From contig CALVRF010000055.1 in NCBI GenBank assembly GCA_944358495.1, forward strand, positions 1-8,774: a stretch of DNA of 8,774 bases. Direction: 5' to 3'. Position 1 is the stretch's first letter; each line of letters opens with the position of its first letter. The translations under genes and the position numbers were made by a program. Positions 5,579-8,774 of this stretch are shown in pieces. Under the pieces are notes generated by a model. The model was not told where the DNA came from and did not search any database. It was given only the letters and a program-made list of their open reading frames with translations. This stretch comes from an uncultured Bacilli bacterium (GTDB lineage Bacteria; Bacillota_I; Bacilli_A; RF39; UBA660).

Positions 5579-6691
5579 ATGAAAATAAAGTATGAATTAC
5601 TAACAAATGATGATAGAGCAAGATATGGAAAATTGCATACGAATCATGGAACATTTGAAACACCGATGTTTATGCCGGTAGGGACTTTGGCTAATGTCAA
5701 AACTTTAACGCCCGAAGAATTAAAGGCGATAAATAGTGCGGTGATTTTATCAAATACTTATCATTTGTGGCTAAGGCCTGGTGAAGATGTAGTGGCGAAA
5801 GCTGGTGGTCTTCATAAGTTTATGAATTATGATGGACCTATTTTAACAGATAGTGGGGGCTTTCAAGTTTTTTCCTTAGCTAAGAAAAATGACATCACTG
5901 AGGAAGGCGTGTATTTTAAAAGCCATATCGATGGTAAAAAATTGTTTTTAACTCCAGAGAAATCAATGGAAATTCAAAATAAATTAGATAGTGATATTGC
6001 GATGAGCTTTGATGAATGTATACCTTATCCGGCTACTTATGAATATACAAAAGCTAGTATGGAAAGAACTTTGCGTTGGGCAAAGCGTGGTAAAGAGGCT
6101 TTTAATAATGAAAATCAGTCTTTATTTGGTATCGTTCAAGGTGGAGCTTATCCGGACTTAAGAAAATTAAGTGCTTTAGAAACTGTTAAAATGGATTTTG
6201 ACGGTTATTCTATTGGTGGGACAAGCGTTGGTGAAGGTAAAGATGTGATGTATCAAATGATTGATGATGCTATTAAGTATTTACCGGAAGATAAACCACG
6301 GTATCTAATGGGAGTTGGAGAACCTTTTGATATTTTAGAAGGTGTTGAGCGGGGGATTGATATGTTTGATTGTGTATTGCCAACGAGATTAGCTAGACAT
6401 GGAAATGCTTTTACTCGTCATGGGAAAATCAATTTAAAAAATGCGAAATATAAAGAAGATTTTACCTCACTTGATGATTGTGATTGTTATACTTGTCAAA
6501 ATTATACGAAAGCATATATTAGGCATTTATTAGTGGCTAAGGAAAGTTTGGGTGGAAGATTACTTTCAATTCATAATATTCGTTTTTTAATTAAATTGAC
6601 TGAAGAAATTCGCGAAGCGATTAAGGCAAATAGATTTTTAGAATATAAAAAAGAATTTTTTAAAGTTTATGGAGGTGAGGAAGATGACTAA
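5579..6691 (+). CDS. tgt: tRNA-guanine transglycosylase
   Basis: Tgt exchanges the wobble guanine (position 34) of Asp, Asn, His and Tyr tRNAs for preQ1 in queuosine synthesis. It has 370 residues from ATG 5579, 7 nt after GAGG (5568-5571); an in-frame ATG two codons earlier (5573) is too close to the ribosome site. Numbering from 5579: Asp91 in TDSGGFQVF, Asp145 and Cys147 in FDECIPYPA, Gln187 in GIVQGG, Met244 in YLMGVG and nucleophile Asp264 in GIDMFDCVLPTR match the known catalytic and base-pocket residues. The zinc site is Cys301, Cys303, Cys306 and His332. One pocket position is unusual: IGGTSVGE where GGLxVGE is normal (Thr215). The conserved Val217 after it argues for preQ1 and against the queuine-type pocket of eukaryotes. 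No queA or preQ1 synthesis gene is in view. Third gene of the operon. Confidence 0.97.
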   Translation: MKIKYELLTNDDRARYGKLHTNHGTFETPMFMPVGTLANVKTLTPEELKAINSAVILSNTYHLWLRPGEDVVAKAGGLHKFMNYDGPILTDSGGFQVFSLAKKNDITEEGVYFKSHIDGKKLFLTPEKSMEIQNKLDSDIAMSFDECIPYPATYEYTKASMERTLRWAKRGKEAFNNENQSLFGIVQGGAYPDLRKLSALETVKMDFDGYSIGGTSVGEGKDVMYQMIDDAIKYLPEDKPRYLMGVGEPFDILEGVERGIDMFDCVLPTRLARHGNAFTRHGKINLKNAKYKEDFTSLDDCDCYTCQNYTKAYIRHLLVAKESLGGRLLSIHNIRFLIKLTEEIREAIKANRFLEYKKEFFKVYGGEEDD

Positions 6692-7562
6692 ATTGAAATA
6701 TGTAAGTAAAGAAGTTTACGAGAAGAAGAAAAATCGTTCACGCCGTTTTAAAATTGTGGGTTCGGCTTTATTTGTTGGAGCTTTAGTAACAGGGGCAGCT
6801 TATCATTTCTTGACTGGAGATGGTATTGACGATTATACAGAAGATTACATGGCGAATAGAACTAATCAAGAATTAGCTGAAGGTGACATAACGTACGATG
6901 GAATGCCTTATACTTCCCCATATGTATTTGATAATGAAAATGTTATTGGCTATATTTCTTCTAATGCTTTAAACCAAGATTATCCAGTAGTTATTGGGAA
7001 GGATAATCAAGAGTATTTAAGAAAAAATGTCGATGGTAGTTATTCTAGAAATGGAACTATTTTTATGGATTATCGTAATCGTAGTCAAGGTGTGGATTTT
7101 GAAGATCAAGTTACTATTTTGTATGGGCATAATATGTTAGATGGTTCGATGTTTGGTAATTTGAACAATTATGTTAGTCAAGACTATTATAATGAACATC
7201 CTACTTTTACTTATTATACAAGGGATGGAGCTTATGAGTTTGAAGTGTTTGCGAGTAATGCTGTCGATGCGAATACAGTGGTAAATGATGTCAACGCTTA
7301 TGAGAATGAGGAAGCTTTTCTTAATGATATTGCCGATTTTAGAGCTAATTCGGATTTTCAAAGTGATGTAGTAGTTAATGGGGATGATAAAGTTGTTGCT
7401 TTAATGACCTGCGCGGATGAGTATGATAGTGACCGAAGTGATGTTCGTTATATTGTATATGCAAAAGTTAAACAATTAACTTATGTCAATGAAGATGGGG
7501 TAGTTATGTTAAATCCTGATGGTATGGCAAAATTTACTGAACAAAAAGGCATCAGTTTATAG
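6684..7562 (+). CDS. Class B sortase
   Basis: This is a membrane-anchored transpeptidase acting on the outer face of the membrane, attaching secreted proteins to the cell wall or building pilus-like polymers. It has 292 residues from ATG 6684, which overlaps the tgt stop by 8 bases; GGAGGTG (6671-6677) lies 6 nt before it, inside tgt. A basic N-terminus (KKKNRSRRFK, 14-23) precedes one membrane helix (about 24-43), giving the N-in, C-out topology of sortases. Catalytic residues are His149 in ILYGHNMLDGSMF, Cys243 in LMTCADEY, and Arg255 in DVRYIVYAKV; Arg251 is the less likely choice. The GHNM..G.MF motif and the residues after Cys are those of class B rather than class A. No substrate with a recognisable LPxTG or NPxTN-type signal is encoded in the window. 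Last gene of the operon; its stop lies in the terminator loop. Confidence 0.93.
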   Translation: MTKLKYVSKEVYEKKKNRSRRFKIVGSALFVGALVTGAAYHFLTGDGIDDYTEDYMANRTNQELAEGDITYDGMPYTSPYVFDNENVIGYISSNALNQDYPVVIGKDNQEYLRKNVDGSYSRNGTIFMDYRNRSQGVDFEDQVTILYGHNMLDGSMFGNLNNYVSQDYYNEHPTFTYYTRDGAYEFEVFASNAVDANTVVNDVNAYENEEAFLNDIADFRANSDFQSDVVVNGDDKVVALMTCADEYDSDRSDVRYIVYAKVKQLTYVNEDGVVMLNPDGMAKFTEQKGISL

Positions 7563-7582
7563 ACTGGTGCTTTATTTTTTTT
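7546..7582. terminator. Shared bidirectional terminator for sortase and YrzE-type gene
   Basis: AAGGCATCAGT (7546-7556) pairs over 11 bp with ACTGGTGCTTT (7563-7573, two G-U pairs) around a 6-nt loop, with a T-run 7575-7582 on the plus strand and a T5 run on the minus strand. The sortase TAG (7560-7562) is in the loop, and the TAA of the converging minus-strand gene (7574-7572) is at the base of the stem. Confidence 0.85.
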
Positions 7583-7934
7583 GCATATTAATGCCAAACA
7601 TACTACCGAGCATGGAACTAAATAGTAAAAGAAGATAGAATATTAAATCTTTAAAGGTTAGTGACTGAGTAAATATTAAATTACCAATAATAATTAAAAG
7701 AATAATAATAAGTCCGAGCTTTAGGCCTTCAAGCCAACCATTTTTATTTGCTTCTTTGCCTAAAATAAATCCGCCAACGGCTAAGGATACTAAGGGGATG
7801 ATTATTTTAGATATAATCATTACTTTACCACTAATAATATTAAAGTAATTTAAAGATGTCATAACAAGAGTTAAAATAAGAATGATTAATATGGTAATTA
7901 TTAAAGATTTTAAGATTTTTTTAAAGTATTTCAT
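7572..7934 (-). CDS. TIGR04086/YrzE-type four-helix membrane protein
   Basis: This 120-residue integral membrane protein matches the TIGR04086 (DUF3792, YrzE-like) pattern: four hydrophobic helices at about 8-28, 38-58, 71-89 and 95-115, and a conserved loop between helices 2 and 3 with GGFILGKEANKNGWLEGLKLG (54-74). The function is unknown. In Bacillus the family member yrzE lies close to tgt, downstream of yajC/yrbF; here the neighbourhood is kept, but the gene is inverted, a sortase has come between, and yajC is missing. A strong AGGAGG (7945-7940) lies 5 nt before the ATG. No convincing promoter was found upstream. It converges on the sortase gene with 9 bp between the coding ends. Confidence 0.88.
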   Translation of the reverse strand: MKYFKKILKSLIITILIILILTLVMTSLNYFNIISGKVMIISKIIIPLVSLAVGGFILGKEANKNGWLEGLKLGLIIILLIIIGNLIFTQSLTFKDLIFYLLLLFSSMLGSMFGINMQKK

Positions 7935-7989
7935 AATTTCCTCCTACATTACCATATGTGTTTTTCATTAAAAATATGATTTTGCTTAC

Positions 7990-8018
7990 TTGAAATGCTG
8001 GGGGGATTATGTTATACT
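7990..8018 (+). promoter_or_regulatory. Promoter of the secreted-protein gene
   Basis: TTGAAA (7990-7995), 17-bp spacer containing a G5 run, TATACT (8013-8018). The start near 8025 leaves a leader of about 30 nt carrying AAGAGGG (8041-8047). Confidence 0.78.
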
Positions 8019-8053
8019 TGTAATAATAGGAATATAGGTAAAGAGGGAAGATT

Positions 8054-8551
8054 ATGAGTAGAAAAACTAAAATTAGAATTATTACAGTTATTACAGTTGT
8101 CGCTTTATTAGTAGTTGCTTATGCCACTTTTGCGCAGCCACTTGCCACTAATACTGTTACTAAGACTTTGTCATGGGATATTGGTTTTACTAATGTGGTT
8201 AAAACGGGTGTATATGGCGAGGCACAAGAAATAAGTCAACCTAGTTTTTCACATACTGATGCTTCCTTTAATGTCGCTTTAACAGGGCCAAATGATAAAA
8301 TAACTTATGAATTTACTATTGAAAATATGGGAACGGTTGATGCTAGATTGGAGAGTATTAACATTATTCCTAATAACTTTGCAAGTGATGCTGTACTTTA
8401 TACAGTTAGTGGTTTAAACATTGGTGATGAGTTAAAAGCTGGTGATAGTACAAAGATGTTAGTTACTGTTTCTTACAATAACAGTGTTCAAGATGTATCT
8501 AATAATTATCAAAAATCAGCGAGAATAATCGTAAATTATGTTGAAAAATAA
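8054..8551 (+). CDS. Secreted beta-sandwich protein with TasA/SipW-type signal peptide
   Basis: This 165-residue exported protein is of unrecognised family. A basic start (SRKTKIR) and a hydrophobic core (about residues 9-22) lead to AYATFA, with likely cleavage after Ala27. This resembles the signals of TasA/camelysin-type proteins that are processed by SipW-like peptidases. The mature part is predicted all-beta: KTLSWDIGFTNV (37-48), then KITYEFTIENMGTVDARLESI (82-102), and STKMLVTVSYNN plus ARIIVNYVEK at the end. The phrase 'tension of a nameable bond with neighbouring residues: Y-x-F-x-[IV]-x-N-x-G-T-x-D-A-x-L' is the pattern shared by TasA-like and other secreted Ig-like domains. There is no cysteine, no lipobox, and no C-terminal sorting signal or membrane anchor. 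GAGGG (8043-8047) lies 6 nt before the ATG. Monocistronic. Inference: a cell-surface or matrix protein; a link to the nearby sortase is only positional. Confidence 0.75.
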   Translation: MSRKTKIRIITVITVVALLVVAYATFAQPLATNTVTKTLSWDIGFTNVVKTGVYGEAQEISQPSFSHTDASFNVALTGPNDKITYEFTIENMGTVDARLESINIIPNNFASDAVLYTVSGLNIGDELKAGDSTKMLVTVSYNNSVQDVSNNYQKSARIIVNYVEK

Positions 8552-8559
8552 AGTGATTG

Positions 8560-8591
8560 AAAGTCTAGATTTTACATTCTAGATTTTTTTT
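8560..8591 (+). terminator. Terminator of the secreted-protein gene
   Basis: AAAGTCTAGA (8560-8569) pairs with TCTAGATTTT (8578-8587, one G-U pair) around an 8-nt loop, and the T-run extends from 8584 to 8591. It begins 8 bases after the stop codon. Confidence 0.85.
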
Positions 8592-8606
8592 ATTAAAAAT
8601 ATGCAC

Positions 8607-8623
8607 ATTTATTCCGAATAAAT
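8607..8623. promoter_or_regulatory. 17-bp palindrome, candidate operator
   Basis: ATTTATTC-C-GAATAAAT is a perfect 8-1-8 inverted repeat that ends one base before the -35 of the promoter at 8625. It lacks a following T-run and is too small for a terminator, so a protein-binding site is the likelier reading. The 7-1-7 geometry is that of Fur-family boxes and the central TTC-N-GAA recalls CodY sites, but the sequence fits neither consensus well. Confidence 0.5.
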
Positions 8624-8624
8624 A

Positions 8625-8653
8625 TTCACAAAAGCAAAAAAATATGTTATACT
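8625..8653 (+). promoter_or_regulatory. Strong promoter near the right edge
   Basis: TTCACA (8625-8630), 17-bp spacer, TATACT (8648-8653) with an extended -10 TGT before it. Transcription would start near 8660 and run off the window, with no good start codon and ribosome site for at least 110 bases. Confidence 0.75.
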
Positions 8654-8658
8654 GTATT

Positions 8659-8774
8659 TAGTGAAGAGATAATGCATTGATTCACTAGGAAGTTGATTTA
8701 TAAATTCCAATGAGAATAATTACATGGTAGTTGTTCTAATGGAATCTATAAAGATTCCGATGAAAGCTAACAAA
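8659..8774 (+). ncRNA. Structured leader or small RNA, partial
   Basis: The transcript from the promoter at 8625 is rich in pairing. A first hairpin pairs TAGTGAA (8659-8665) with TTCACTA (8681-8687). A second pairs ATTCCA (8704-8709) with TGGAAT (8740-8745), topped by an uninterrupted 11-bp stem 8713-8723/8727-8737 (two G-U pairs) with an ATG triloop. A third, GGAATC (8741-8746) with GATTCC (8753-8758), uses the same bases as the second and so excludes it. GGAA (8688-8691) could in turn pair with TTCC (8705-8708). Such alternating pairs are typical of riboswitches, attenuators or structured small RNAs. I could not match it to a class I know (T-box, SAM, TPP, preQ1, purine, c-di-GMP, M-box). 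The element continues past the end. Confidence 0.45.

Noticed and set aside
7137..7361. 74-codon minus-strand open frame
   Set aside because: It is antisense to the sortase core and has no start signals.
8607..8623. CodY or Fur/PerR/Zur box
   Set aside because: The central TTC-N-GAA and the 7-1-7 layout are suggestive, but the outer bases do not fit these consensus sites.
8724..8774. Open frame from ATG 8724 to the end of the window (17 codons, then continuing)
   Set aside because: There is no ribosome site, and the ATG is the triloop of an 11-bp stem; the same holds for in-frame ATG 8739. It cannot be excluded without sequence to the right.
1..8774. CRISPR array, tRNA, rRNA, insertion sequence or prophage
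   Set aside because: No regularly spaced repeats, cloverleaf, rRNA motif, transposase or integrase was seen on either strand.

Overview
The window is AT-rich bacterial chromosome, densely packed. It looks like a low-GC Firmicute/Bacilli genome, probably a gut-type lineage near the Erysipelotrichia or uncultured RF39-like Bacilli. The evidence is the codon and base bias, strong AGGAGG-type Shine-Dalgarno sites, TTGACA/TATAAT promoters with 16-17 bp spacers, a Gram-positive LexA/SOS-box system, a class B sortase, and a gene order echoing the Bacillus lexA-yneA-yneB-ynzC-tkt-sirA-yneF locus. TGA is used as a stop (gene ending at 5557), so this is the standard bacterial code and not the Mycoplasma code. 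The lineage is inferred from these traits only; no 16S or marker search was possible.

Left part (1-3339). After a terminator-like hairpin (12-45) and a long lexA terminator hairpin (97-167), lexA lies on the minus strand (177-794). It is divergent from a 42-residue membrane microprotein gene (925-1053) too short to appear in a routine ORF list. The 130 bp between them holds two SOS boxes, each placed on one of two clear divergent promoters. This microprotein occupies the position of the SOS division inhibitor yneA but has no LysM domain. Transketolase (1112-3055) and yneF (3112-3339) follow, each with its own promoter. yneB, ynzC and sirA of the Bacillus locus are absent.

Middle part (3354-7582). 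A monocistronic gene (3412-4350) encodes a 312-residue protein that appears to join an uncharacterised N-terminal domain and a linker helix to a GreA/GreB-type C-terminal domain. Next comes a four-gene operon (promoter 4374-4402, terminator 7546-7582): a small protein with a possible Cys-His-Asp papain/transglutaminase-like triad, a class I glutamine amidotransferase/peptidase C26-type hydrolase, tRNA-guanine transglycosylase (tgt), and a class B sortase whose start overlaps the tgt stop.

Right part (7572-8774). A four-helix TIGR04086/YrzE-type membrane protein on the minus strand converges on the sortase; both stop codons sit inside one shared bidirectional terminator. A secreted all-beta protein with a SipW/TasA-type signal peptide (8054-8551) has its own promoter and terminator. 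The last 180 bases hold no convincing gene. They contain a perfect 17-bp palindrome, a strong extended -10 promoter and a leader RNA with mutually exclusive hairpins that runs off the end of the window.

The most unusual elements are the LysM-less SOS microprotein, the GreA-like fusion protein, and the palindrome plus structured leader at the right edge.
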